Shown here in pieces: positions 42,731 to 51,800 of a stretch of DNA of 64,000 nucleotides (the stretch's first letter is position 1; each line of letters opens with the position of its first letter). The notes beneath the pieces were generated by a model. The model was not told the origin of the DNA. It did not search any database and was given only the letters and a program-made list of their open reading frames with translations. The stretch comes from Neolewinella aquimaris (GTDB taxonomy: Bacteria; Bacteroidota; Bacteroidia; Chitinophagales; Saprospiraceae), in NCBI RefSeq assembly GCF_014197245.1, contig NZ_JACIFF010000009.1, forward strand, positions 186,001 to 250,000. The letters are read 5' to 3'. The translations under genes and the position numbers were made by a program.

Positions 42731-44166
42731 TGAAGATCCTGCTCGCTTCCCTTCCTCGGTTCGGTCTCGCCGTGATTGCCCTGCTGCTGTCCCTAGCTCT
42801 ACGGGGTCAAGCCGGAGAAAATCCGGAACGGCCACCAAATATCATCGTCGTCTTCGCCGACGATCTGGGCTACGGAGACCTGGGCGCGTACGGACATCCG
42901 ACCATCCGTACCCCCCACCTCGACCGCATGGCCGCGGAGGGACAGAAGTGGACCAACTTCTACGTGGGGGCCAGCGTCTGCACACCAAGTCGGGCCGCTC
43001 TGATGACCGGTCGCTTACCGGTGCGGAGCGGAATGGTAAGCCGGGAGCGTCGGGTGCTCTACCCCTACTCCAAAAACGGACTGCCCGAATCCGAAATAAC
43101 GATCGCCGATCAACTCAAATCCGCCGGCTACGCCACCGCCTGCGTTGGGAAGTGGCACCTGGGGCATAAGGAGCCCTACCTGCCCACCAACAACGGCTTC
43201 GACTACTACTTCGGCATTCCGTATTCCAACGATATGGACATTGTCGCCGACCTGGAAGCGGCCGGGGGGTACTGGAACTTCTTCACCTCCCCGGCCGGCG
43301 CGGAAACGGAGAGCTACAATGTGCCGCTGATGCGCAATACCGAGATCGTGGAGCGCCCCGCCGACCAGCACACCATCACCCGGCGGTACACGGAAGAGGC
43401 CATGGACTTTATCCGCGGACGGGGCGACGAACCGTTTTTTGTCTACCTGGCACATAATTTACCCCACATCCCCCTGTTTGCTTCGGAAGAATTTGAAGGA
43501 ACCAGCCAGCGCGGAATTTACGGCGACGTGGTCGAAGAAATCGACGCCGGGATCGGCCGCATCCGGCAACTACTGGAGGAGGAAGGGCTCGCCAAAAATA
43601 CCCTGATCGTCTTTACCTCGGACAACGGACCGTGGCTGCCCTTCGGCATCCAGGGCGGCAGCGCCGGACTCCTGCGCGAAGGCAAGGGAACCACCTGGGA
43701 GGGCGGCATGCGGGAACCCTGCATCTTCTGGGGGCCCGGAATGATCCGGCCGGGCGTAGTGACCGATCTGGGTACCACCATGGACCTGTTCACCACGTTC
43801 ACCGCCCTGGCCGGCGTTCCGGAACCGGAGGACCGACCGATGGACGGACTGGACCTGGCCCCCGTCCTCTTCGGCGATGGCAGCAGTCCGCGCAATACGG
43901 TATTTTACTACCGCGGCGATGAGCTTTACGCCATCCGGGTGGGGGACTATAAGGCCCACTTCATCACCCAGGGCGCTTACGGCGGGGAAGAGCGTGCGGA
44001 GCACGACCCGCCCCTGCTCTATAACCTTAGCATGGACCCGTCCGAGCGCCACAACATTGCAGAAGCTCACCCGGAGGTCATTACGGAAATTCAGTCCGCC
44101 GTCGCCGAGCACCAACGCGAGCTTGTTAAGGGTAAAGATCAACTGATTGACCTGGACGAGCGCTAA
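42730..44166 (+). CDS. secreted sulfatase (S1 family), translationally coupled to SusD
   Basis: 478 residues starting at the ATG that overlaps the SusD stop. Signal peptide ends near LRGQAG. Metal-binding FADDLGYGDLG, formylglycine site C84-TPSR-AALMTGRLP, GKWHLGH and FTSDNGPW are all present. It closely resembles the sulfatase at 36765 in order and motifs (C-S-P-S-R there, C-T-P-S-R here). The coupling to SusD makes sulfated glycan the probable SusCD cargo. Confidence 0.94.
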   Translation: MKILLASLPRFGLAVIALLLSLALRGQAGENPERPPNIIVVFADDLGYGDLGAYGHPTIRTPHLDRMAAEGQKWTNFYVGASVCTPSRAALMTGRLPVRSGMVSRERRVLYPYSKNGLPESEITIADQLKSAGYATACVGKWHLGHKEPYLPTNNGFDYYFGIPYSNDMDIVADLEAAGGYWNFFTSPAGAETESYNVPLMRNTEIVERPADQHTITRRYTEEAMDFIRGRGDEPFFVYLAHNLPHIPLFASEEFEGTSQRGIYGDVVEEIDAGIGRIRQLLEEEGLAKNTLIVFTSDNGPWLPFGIQGGSAGLLREGKGTTWEGGMREPCIFWGPGMIRPGVVTDLGTTMDLFTTFTALAGVPEPEDRPMDGLDLAPVLFGDGSSPRNTVFYYRGDELYAIRVGDYKAHFITQGAYGGEERAEHDPPLLYNLSMDPSERHNIAEAHPEVITEIQSAVAEHQRELVKGKDQLIDLDER

Positions 44167-44239
44167 CTCTGCCTTTTGATTATTCCGGGTTTTCGCCCAT
44201 TAGCTAACTTGACCCGCATTACTATTTCAACGTACCACT

Positions 44240-45838
44240 ATGCTCGCGTTCCGTACCCTGCCCCCTTTGCTGCTCCTCCTTTTGCTCTGCTCCTGCGGCC
44301 CCGCCCCCGAAGACGAGGTGACGGGTAGTACGCCATCCGCCCGGCCGAACATTATCTTCATTATGTCGGACGATCACGCGCAGCGGGCCATCTCGGCCTA
44401 CACCGACGAGCTGACGCAGACCCCGAACCTGGACCGAATTGCCGACGGCGGGATGCTCTTCCGCAACAGCTTCGTGACCAACTCGATTTGCGCGCCCAGC
44501 CGCGCTGCCATCCTGACCAGCAAGTACAGTCACCTCAACGGGAAGATCGACAACCTGAGTCCCTTCGACCCCGACCAGTGGACCTTCCCGGAGGCCCTCC
44601 ACGACGCCGGCTACCGCACCTCACTGTTCGGCAAGCACCACCTTACCTACGTGCCCCACGGCCTCGACGAGTACCGGGCGCTGATCGGGCAGGGAGACTA
44701 CTACAACCCCACGTTCATCCACAACGGCGACACCCTGGCACCTACGGAAGGCTACACCACCAGCCTGATCACCGACTACGCCCTCGAAGAACTCCAGCGC
44801 AACGCGGAGAGCGACCAGCCCTTCATGATGCTGTACTGGCACAAGGCTCCCCACCGCAACTGGATGCCCGATACCGGTGACCTGCCCGGCTTACTCGATA
44901 AGCGCTACCCCGAACCCTCCAATCTACGCGACGACTACGCCGGCCGGCCCGCCGCAGCCAACGCCGATATGCGCATCGCCGACATGTTCGTCAGCCAGGA
45001 CCTCAAGGTGCTCAAGGAGTATGAGCCCAACGACCCCGGTACCGGAGGAGCGACCTTTTGGCCGGACGGCACGAAATACATGGCCGAGTACTTTTACCGG
45101 GAGATCGACCGCCTCACCCCTGCCCAGCGGGCCGCCTACGAACCCTTCCTCAAGCGGGTCGGCGAGGAGTGGCAGTCCGTCAAGGGCACGGACGAAGAGC
45201 TCGGCTGGCGCTACCAGCGCTACATGCAAGACTACCTGGCCAGCGTAAAGAGCGTCGACGACAACGTGGGCCGGGTGCTGGACTACCTCGAGGAGAGCGG
45301 ACTGGCCGAGAACACCATCGTCATCTACACCAGCGACCAGGGCTTTTATCTGGGCGAGCACGGCTGGTACGACAAGCGATTCATGTACGAGGAAAGTCAC
45401 CGCACCCCCCTCATGGTAAAGTACCCCGCACGCATCGCGGGCGGCACCACTTCGGACGCGCTGGTAATGAACATCGACCTGGCCCCCACCCTACTGGAGC
45501 TCGCCGGAGTCGCAGCACCCGCCGATCTGCAGGGTAACAGCCTGACGCCGCTGTTCAACGGTGTTACCCCCGACGACTGGCGCGACCACATCTATTACCG
45601 CTATTACCAGGAAATGAACAGCTTCCACCGGGTGGCCCGCCACGAGGGGGTCCGCGGCGATCGCTACAAGCTCATTCACTTCACCGAGCCGGGTTTCGAG
45701 GGCTACGAGCTCTACGACCTGCAGGAAGATCCCCAGGAGATGGAGAACCGGATCAATGACCCTGAACTGGTGGCGGAAAAGGAACGGTTGCAAACCGAAC
45801 TGCGGGAGCTGCGCCAGGAGCTTAAAGTAACCGACTAG
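44240..45838 (+). CDS. sulfatase lipoprotein (S1 family, different subgroup)
   Basis: 532 residues. Signal with lipobox LLLLCSC; Cys near residue 15-17 is the lipid site. FIMSDDHAQRA supplies the first metal ligands; formylglycine signature C84-APSR-AAILTSKYSH; GKHHLTYV; YTSDQGFYLGEHGWYDKRFMYEESHRTPL. The C-A-P-S-R core and the longer insert distinguish it from the two sulfatases upstream, so it probably attacks another sulfate position or residue. It is separated from the previous gene by 73 bases, so it may be in the same transcript. Confidence 0.93.
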   Translation: MLAFRTLPPLLLLLLLCSCGPAPEDEVTGSTPSARPNIIFIMSDDHAQRAISAYTDELTQTPNLDRIADGGMLFRNSFVTNSICAPSRAAILTSKYSHLNGKIDNLSPFDPDQWTFPEALHDAGYRTSLFGKHHLTYVPHGLDEYRALIGQGDYYNPTFIHNGDTLAPTEGYTTSLITDYALEELQRNAESDQPFMMLYWHKAPHRNWMPDTGDLPGLLDKRYPEPSNLRDDYAGRPAAANADMRIADMFVSQDLKVLKEYEPNDPGTGGATFWPDGTKYMAEYFYREIDRLTPAQRAAYEPFLKRVGEEWQSVKGTDEELGWRYQRYMQDYLASVKSVDDNVGRVLDYLEESGLAENTIVIYTSDQGFYLGEHGWYDKRFMYEESHRTPLMVKYPARIAGGTTSDALVMNIDLAPTLLELAGVAAPADLQGNSLTPLFNGVTPDDWRDHIYYRYYQEMNSFHRVARHEGVRGDRYKLIHFTEPGFEGYELYDLQEDPQEMENRINDPELVAEKERLQTELRELRQELKVTD

Positions 45839-45896
45839 CGAGCCGCCATGACCCACTACGTGGAGGTTCCCATGGTGGGGACGCAGGTGCAGTGTG

Positions 45897-46946
45897 CTAC
45901 CGTTTAGCCGGGGAAATCTGGAAGCTCGCGTGACGGATTATCCGGCGATCGAAGGTATATACCACGTGGATAGTTCCGTCGGTCGCCTGAATAATGGCCG
46001 GATAGCTGTACTCCCCTTCCGGGTGACGTTCCAGGTCGAAGAGCGGTTCCCACTGCCGGCCGTCGGCGGAGTATTCTACATCCAGCACATTACGTCCGTT
46101 CCACCAATTTTTGCCGCGGGGGAGGGGGTTATTGACCAGGAGGAAATCGCCGGTGTTCAGGGTAACGGCATCGACGCCTGAGTTTGAATTGGGGATGGCG
46201 AGGGTGTCCGCTTCCGTCCAGCTGTCTCCGCGGTCGTAGGACCAGCTACCTACCAGGCGGTCGTGCTTGCTCCGGCAGAGGATCTGTAGCGTATCGCCGC
46301 CGTGCTCCAGGAAGGTGGGTTGGATGATCTCGAACTCCCGCGGATTGGGTACGGCTACCGTTTCCCAGCGGTCGTCGGCTTCGTAATAGCGTTCGAGGTG
46401 GACGCGCCAAGCGTCGGTTGCGGGATCTTCCGTACTGCTGCCGCAGAGGAGGATGCCCGCTTCGGTTTCGATGGGTTTGTTACGGATGGGACCGAGAATG
46501 CCGTCCGGCAGGTACCGGGGGTCGCTCCAGTGCCGGCCGTCGTCGTCAGAAGTCAGCAGGGCGCCAAACCATTCCCGGGGGTTCTTGCCTACCTTATAGA
46601 ACAAGTACAGCCGTCCGCGCGCGCTGCGGAAGAGCACCGGATTCCAGCACGGCAGGGTATCCCCGTCGGTGACGAGCGGCGCCACCAGTTGCCGGGGTCG
46701 GGACCACTCTTCTCCCTCCCGATCGCTGGCGTAGATGGCCACGTCCTTAGCCCCTTCCTGGGTGCCTCCGAACCAGGCGGCGAGGAGGTGGTCCGGTCCG
46801 AGCTCCACGATCGTCGACGCGTGACAGCTCGCCGTAACGGGCTCGTCGAAGATATCGGTCAGTACAACATCGGAGTAGGATGGAGATTGCGCGTGCATCA
46901 GGAAAGGCAGGAGCAGGAGTAAGAAAATAACGGCTTTCGGAGTCAT
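45897..46946 (-). CDS. BNR-repeat sialidase-like secreted protein
   Basis: 349 residues with signal peptide (LPFLMHAQS). Six-bladed propeller of the BNR_2/sialidase-like type, with Asp boxes such as SDDDGRHWSD and SYDRGDSWTE. The segment LPCWNPVLFRSARGRLYLFYKVGKNPREWFG is typical of the family often named exo-alpha-sialidase. No sialic-acid catabolic genes are visible, and there is no RIP motif at the expected N-terminal place, so a different glycosidase specificity or a carbohydrate-binding role is plausible. It is convergent with the sulfatase at 44240 and lies 13 bases downstream of the SDR gene on the same strand. Confidence 0.8.
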   Translation of the reverse strand: MTPKAVIFLLLLLPFLMHAQSPSYSDVVLTDIFDEPVTASCHASTIVELGPDHLLAAWFGGTQEGAKDVAIYASDREGEEWSRPRQLVAPLVTDGDTLPCWNPVLFRSARGRLYLFYKVGKNPREWFGALLTSDDDGRHWSDPRYLPDGILGPIRNKPIETEAGILLCGSSTEDPATDAWRVHLERYYEADDRWETVAVPNPREFEIIQPTFLEHGGDTLQILCRSKHDRLVGSWSYDRGDSWTEADTLAIPNSNSGVDAVTLNTGDFLLVNNPLPRGKNWWNGRNVLDVEYSADGRQWEPLFDLERHPEGEYSYPAIIQATDGTIHVVYTFDRRIIRHASFQISPAKR

Positions 46947-46959
46947 CGGGGTGGAGAAT

Positions 46960-47712
46960 TTATACGTAGATCATTTTGCGCAGCATGCCCCCGTCGATCA
47001 CAAAATCCTGGCCGGTGATGAAGCCGCTCCGGTCCGAGAGCAGGTAGTGGATCATGGCGGCAATATCCTGGGGTACGCCGACTCGGCCGACGGGATGTTG
47101 GGCGTGGTCGGCGGGGCGGAGTTCGGCGGGTTGGCGCGCGCTTTCCTTCTGCCAGGGGGTCACGTCGATCCAGCCGGGGCTGACGCTGTTGACCCGCACT
47201 TCCGGACCGAGGCTTATGGCCATTGCCTGGGTAAGGGAGTGGACACCGCCCTTCGCGGCCGCGTAGGCCTCAATGTGTGGTTCGGCCATCATGCGGCGGA
47301 CGGAAGACAGATTCACGATAGCACCGTGGCGGGGACGCAGGTGCGAAGCACAATATTTAGAGCAAAGAAACGCACCCGTCAGGTTGGTCCCGATCACCGC
47401 ATTCCATTCCTCCAGCGAGAGCTCTTCCAGGGGTTTGTTGATTGCAAATCCCGCGTTGTTGACCAGATAATTTACGCCACCCCACCGTTCGGCTACTTTG
47501 GATACGGCCCGCCGTACCTCCTCTTCGCGCGCTACGTCGGTTTCCACGAACATGGCCTCGCCCAGTTGTTCGACTTCTGCCAGGGCTTCCCGGCCGGCTT
47601 CCGCGTCCCGTTCTAGGAGGGCAACGCGGTAATTTCGCTCGGCCAGGTAGCCGGCGGTGGCCCGGCCGATGCCCTGGCCCGCGCCGGTGATGATTACGAT
47701 CGGTTTTTCCAT
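46960..47712 (-). CDS. SDR-family NAD(P)-dependent oxidoreductase
   Basis: 250 residues from the ATG at 47712; the longer frame to 47805 runs into the GC-rich repeats and is rejected. Classical SDR features: TGAGQGIG cofactor motif (about 8-15), NNAG (about 85-90), Ser of NLSSVRR and the catalytic YAAAK (about 148-152), then SPGWIDV. It oxidises or reduces a sugar, uronate or steroid-like carbonyl, with NAD(P). In glycan loci such enzymes often act on 2-keto-3-deoxy acids or aldoses; not determined here. It is probably in one transcript with the BNR-repeat gene downstream. Confidence 0.9.
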   Translation of the reverse strand: MEKPIVIITGAGQGIGRATAGYLAERNYRVALLERDAEAGREALAEVEQLGEAMFVETDVAREEEVRRAVSKVAERWGGVNYLVNNAGFAINKPLEELSLEEWNAVIGTNLTGAFLCSKYCASHLRPRHGAIVNLSSVRRMMAEPHIEAYAAAKGGVHSLTQAMAISLGPEVRVNSVSPGWIDVTPWQKESARQPAELRPADHAQHPVGRVGVPQDIAAMIHYLLSDRSGFITGQDFVIDGGMLRKMIYV

Positions 47713-47788
47713 GGGTGGTCCGCTTTTCCGGATGGAAGGGTAAAATAAACAATGGTATGGGTTCCGAGGCTGACGGTGCCGAAAGTGA

Positions 47789-47936
47789 CCGCGGCCAGAG
47801 GCCACGAACCGGTACGGTGACCGCGGCTAGAAGCTACGAACCGATACCGCGGCCAGAGGCCACGAACCGATACCGCGGCCAGAGGCCACGAACCGATACA
47901 GTGACCGCGGCTGGAAGCCACGAAGCGGTAGGCCGC
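47789..47936. repeat. GC-rich tandem repeats with covarying hairpin
   Basis: Five units begin with CCGCGG at 47789, 47821, 47847, 47873 and 47905 (spacings 32, 26, 26, 32; the 32s carry a six-base GTGA-containing insert). Each unit contains a short hairpin: GGCC-AGA-GGCC, GGCT-AGA-AGCT or GGCT-GGA-AGCC, so the inner pair changes C-G to T-A while staying paired. It lies between the NUDIX gene and the SDR gene. Confidence 0.8.
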
Positions 47937-47948
47937 CTGCGGTATGAT

Positions 47949-48641
47949 TTAGAGGTTTAGCATCAGCCGGCTTCGTTCCGCGCGGTGGTATTTGTCGGCA
48001 TCGAAGCGGTACAGGAAAGAGCCCTTGCGGGAGGAGGTTTTGTCCTTCTCATCGAGCTTCTCCAGGATATCCAGCGAGCGCACTTTGTTGATGAAGTTGC
48101 GCTTGTCGAGCGACACGTTGTAGATCGCTTCGTACAGCTTTTGCAGCTGCAGCATCGTGAACTTTTCCGGGAGTAGTTCGAATCCGATGGGTTCCGTTTC
48201 TGCCTTGACCTTCAGTCTTTTGAGGGCGTGACGGACCATTCGATCGTGGTCGAAGATCAGCCGCGGGGCTTCCTCTACGCTGAACCACTGGGCGGAGAAC
48301 TGGTGATCGAGGTTCCTGCTGTGGTTTTCGATGTTGATCAGCGCGTAGTACGCGGTCGATACGGTTCGCTCCTGCGGATCCCGATCGATGTCGCTGAAGG
48401 TGCCGACCTGCTCCATGTAAATATTGTCGAGGCCGGTGTAGCGGTGGAGAATCCGGATTGCCGCCGCCTGGAGCACCTCGTTCTGTTTCAGGAATCCGCC
48501 GACCAGCGACCACTTGCCCCGCTCCGGTTCAAATCCCCGCTTGATGAGCAGGATTTTCAACTTCTCGCCGTCGAAGCCGAAAACGATGCAATCGACTGCC
48601 AGTAGTAGCCTTTCCTTATCCGAGTCTTCGTACATGGCCAC
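47949..48641 (-). CDS. NUDIX-domain transcriptional regulator (AraR/NrtR-like) of the arabinan locus
   Basis: 230 residues. NUDIX fold (about 10-140) with a box GGFLKQNEVLQAAAIRIL that lacks the REUxEE catalytic residues, so it is probably a ligand sensor. The C-terminal winged helix (about 165-215; EKFTMLQLQKLYEAIYNVSLDKRNFINKV) binds DNA. It has the same architecture as the Bacteroides arabinose regulator AraR of the NrtR group. It is divergent from SusC and an arabinan-degrading gene set, which supports a role as their repressor responding to arabinose or a derivative. TAAGTGT-based repeats lie in the shared intergenic region. Confidence 0.88.
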   Translation of the reverse strand: MAMYEDSDKERLLLAVDCIVFGFDGEKLKILLIKRGFEPERGKWSLVGGFLKQNEVLQAAAIRILHRYTGLDNIYMEQVGTFSDIDRDPQERTVSTAYYALINIENHSRNLDHQFSAQWFSVEEAPRLIFDHDRMVRHALKRLKVKAETEPIGFELLPEKFTMLQLQKLYEAIYNVSLDKRNFINKVRSLDILEKLDEKDKTSSRKGSFLYRFDADKYHRAERSRLMLNL

Positions 48642-48874
48642 CTAGAATCTTGTTGCTGGATGTTTTTATATCCACAAACCTAGAGATTTTCGCGGGGATC
48701 ACGGAAGATAAATAAGTGTGATACAAACACAAAAAATCTTCTTCTGAATATTCACCTTAATCAGACTATTTATAAGATTTATAAACTTTAACAGAATTAA
48801 TATTTGCATTCCTAGGATTCAGGGCATACATTTGTAAGTGTACTTTACACACTTATAATTATAACCTGTCTCCT
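48642..48874. promoter_or_regulatory. divergent control region of the arabinan locus
   Basis: 233 AT-rich bases between the NUDIX regulator and SusC. SusC side: TTTG (48803-48806), 20 bases, TACATTTG (48827-48834), then the inverted repeat TAAGTGT (48835-48841) and ACACTTA (48849-48855) over the expected start site. Regulator side: -7 box TAGGTTTG on the minus strand (48675-48682) with a second TAAGTGT copy at 48713-48719 further upstream. Confidence 0.75.
48835..48855. promoter_or_regulatory. candidate AraR-like operator at SusC start site
   Basis: TAAGTGT, seven-base spacer, ACACTTA: a perfect 7-bp inverted repeat directly after the -7 box TACATTTG. A partial copy (TAAGTGT then CAAACAC) is at 48713-48730 near the regulator's own promoter. 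The placement fits a repressor site and autoregulation. Confidence 0.65.
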
Positions 48875-51800
48875 ATGTCGATATGCAAACTATTTGGGAC
48901 GGCCGAAGCTCCGGGGGTCCTTCACCCGAGGTGGCTGGTGCCCACCCTAACCATCTGCCTGCTGCAGTTCACCTCGGCAGCCCGGGCGCAGGCAGTAACC
49001 GGAACGGTGACTTCCACGGAAGGAGAGCCACTGATCGGCGTGAGTATTACGGTACCGGGCCAAACCGGCGGTACGGTTACGGACCTCGATGGCAGCTACC
49101 GGCTCTCCGTACCTCCCGACGAGACGCTTGTCTTCTCCTACACCGGATACCGCCGGGTAGAAGTAGCCATCAACAATCGCAGCCAAATCGATGTGACCAT
49201 GGAAACCGACGTAGCGCTGCTCGACGAAGTGGTTGTGGTGGGTTACGGCACGCAACGCAAGGAGGATCTCACGGGAGCAGTTAGCGTGGTAAATGCCGAA
49301 GAGCTGACCAAGCAAGCCTCCAACGACGTCACCCAGATGCTCCAGGGCCGGGTGGCGGGCGTATCGATCACGAGCGACGGTCAGCCGGGGGCGGCGCCGA
49401 ACGTAAGAATCCGGGGCGTGAGCACCTTCGGCCTCGGCGCGGGCGCCGAACCACTGTACGTCGTCGACGGCTTTCCGCTGGCGGGCGGCATCCGCGACAT
49501 CAACCCCAACGACATCGAGTCGATCCAGATCCTGAAGGATGCCACCTCGGGGGCCATCTACGGCAACCGCGCCGCCAACGGAGTGGTCATCATTACCACC
49601 AAATCCGGCAGTAAGAACAAAGGCTTCAACGTCGACTTTTCCGCCTACGCCGGCCGGCAGACCGTGCCCCAGCGGCTGCCCGTCCTCGACCGGGTGGGTT
49701 ACCAAACCATCAGCAACGAACTCCTGACGAACGGCGGTCAGGCAGCCGTACCCGGCAACGACCCCGCCTCCCCTAGTTTCATCAGTAACATCGATACCGA
49801 CTGGCAGGACGCGGGCTACAAGGATGGCTCGATCCAGAACTACAATCTCGGCCTCAGCGGCGGTACCGAGCTGCTCAACTACTTCGTCTCCCTCGACTAC
49901 CTCGACAACCGCGGTACGCTGGTGGGCTCCGGACCGGATTACAAGCGGTACTCCGCCCGCGTCAATTCTGAGATCAACCTCGGCAAGGTCCGGATCGGCG
50001 AAAACATCTACGCCATGCGCTCGGATGAAAATCCGCTCTTCTACAACGGTGCGTTCTCCCTCTTCATTCCCGGTGGCCGCCCTACCCTCGTCAACGACCT
50101 GCTCCAGGCGATCCCGACCATTCCCGTCGAGGACCCCAACCGCGAGGGCAGTTTCGGTGGGGCCGACGCGGTGATCCACCAGTCGATCACGCTCAACGTG
50201 CCGGGCTTCAATACCCTGGTTACCAACTCCAGTAAGGTCAATCGCCTTCTGGCTAACGTCTATGGAGAACTGGACCTGGCCAGATCACTCACCTTCAAGA
50301 CCAGCCTGCAGTACGACAACACCGACATTTCCGACGAGCTCTTCGCGCCCCAGTACGATCTCGGCTACTTCTTCCCCCGGCCCCTGGCCGAACTCCAGGT
50401 CGGCGACCGCTCAAGCAACTCCTTCCTCGTGGAGAATACGCTGACCTACAAGAACGTCATCGGCAAGCACGACCTCACCGTCCTGGCCGGCCAGAGTTTC
50501 CAGGAGTTCAATTTCCGCCAGTTCACCGCCATCGGTTCGGGACTGGAGAAGCCCTACATCCGCAGCCTCTCCAACGCCGCTACCTTCAGCGTTACCGACA
50601 ACCAGCAGCCGGCCACCCTGGCCTCCTTCCTCGGTCGCGTGGCCTACGCATACGACGATACCTACCTGCTTACTCTCAACGTCCGCAGAGACGGCTCCTC
50701 CCGCTTCCGGGAAGCGGACCGCTTCGCCATCTTTCCCTCCATTGGTCTCGGTTGGAAACTCCACAAGACCTTCGCTCTGCCGGAAACCATCACCAGTCTG
50801 AAACTGCGCGGCGGATACGGAGAGCTCGGCAACCAGGAGATCGGCAACTTCCGCTACCAGGCCACCATCAACCGGGCCATTCCCTACGAGTATTCCACGG
50901 GACGGGTCTTCGGAGCCGCCACCACCATCCTCGTCGACCCGGCCATCACCTGGGAAACGCGGGTTACCCGCAGCGTCGGACTGGACCTGGAATTACTGGA
51001 CGGACAGGTAGAATTTACGGCCGAGTACTACTCCAACACCTCGAAGGACGTCCTCATCGACCTGCCCATCCCCCTCTCCAACGGCTCCCTGGCCGGTCTG
51101 ACCACCAACGCCGGCTCCATCGAGAACTCCGGCATCGAGCTTTCGGGTATCTGGCGCCCCACCATCGGGAACGTTCGACTGAGTATTGCTCCCAACTTCT
51201 ATACCGTCAAGAACAAGGTGCTGGAGATCGGCACCCTCGATCTGATCTCGGGCGCCGGTTCCAGAACGGAGGTCGGTGAGCCCATCGGGCAGCACTATGG
51301 CTGGGTGTACGAAGGCATTTTTCAGAGTGCCCAGGAGATCGCCGAGGCGCCGTTCCAGAATGCCAACACGGCCCCCGGCGACATCCGCTTTGCCGACCTG
51401 ACCGGCGACGGCGTCGTCAACGACGAGGACCGGCAGTACCTCGGCTCCGGTATGCCTACCTACTATTACGGCCTGAACTTCGTGGCGGAATACCGGAGCT
51501 TCGATTTCACCGTCTTCGGTCAGGGCAGCGGCGGCAACCTCATCAACAGCAACCTGTACCGCGGCCTGATGCCCACCTCGGGTTATACCAACTGGCACGA
51601 GGACATCCTGGATCGCTGGACGCTCACCAACACCGATACCGACATTCCCCGGGTGGTCATCAACGATCCCAACAACAACCAGCGCAACTCCGACCGGCCC
51701 GGCTGGCTGCAGAGCGGGGACTACTTCCGCATCAACACCGTCTCCCTGGGCTACACCTTCGCGGGCGATCTCCTCCGCAGGGCCAATATGCAGAGCGCGC

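Noticed and set aside
45897-46946. True sialidase
   Set aside because: Asp boxes are present but I see no RIP motif and no sialic-acid catabolic genes, so I call it sialidase-like only.
47694-47921. Minus-strand frame translating the GC-rich repeats
   Set aside because: Repetitive peptide is an artefact of the tandem repeat; the SDR start is better placed at 47712.
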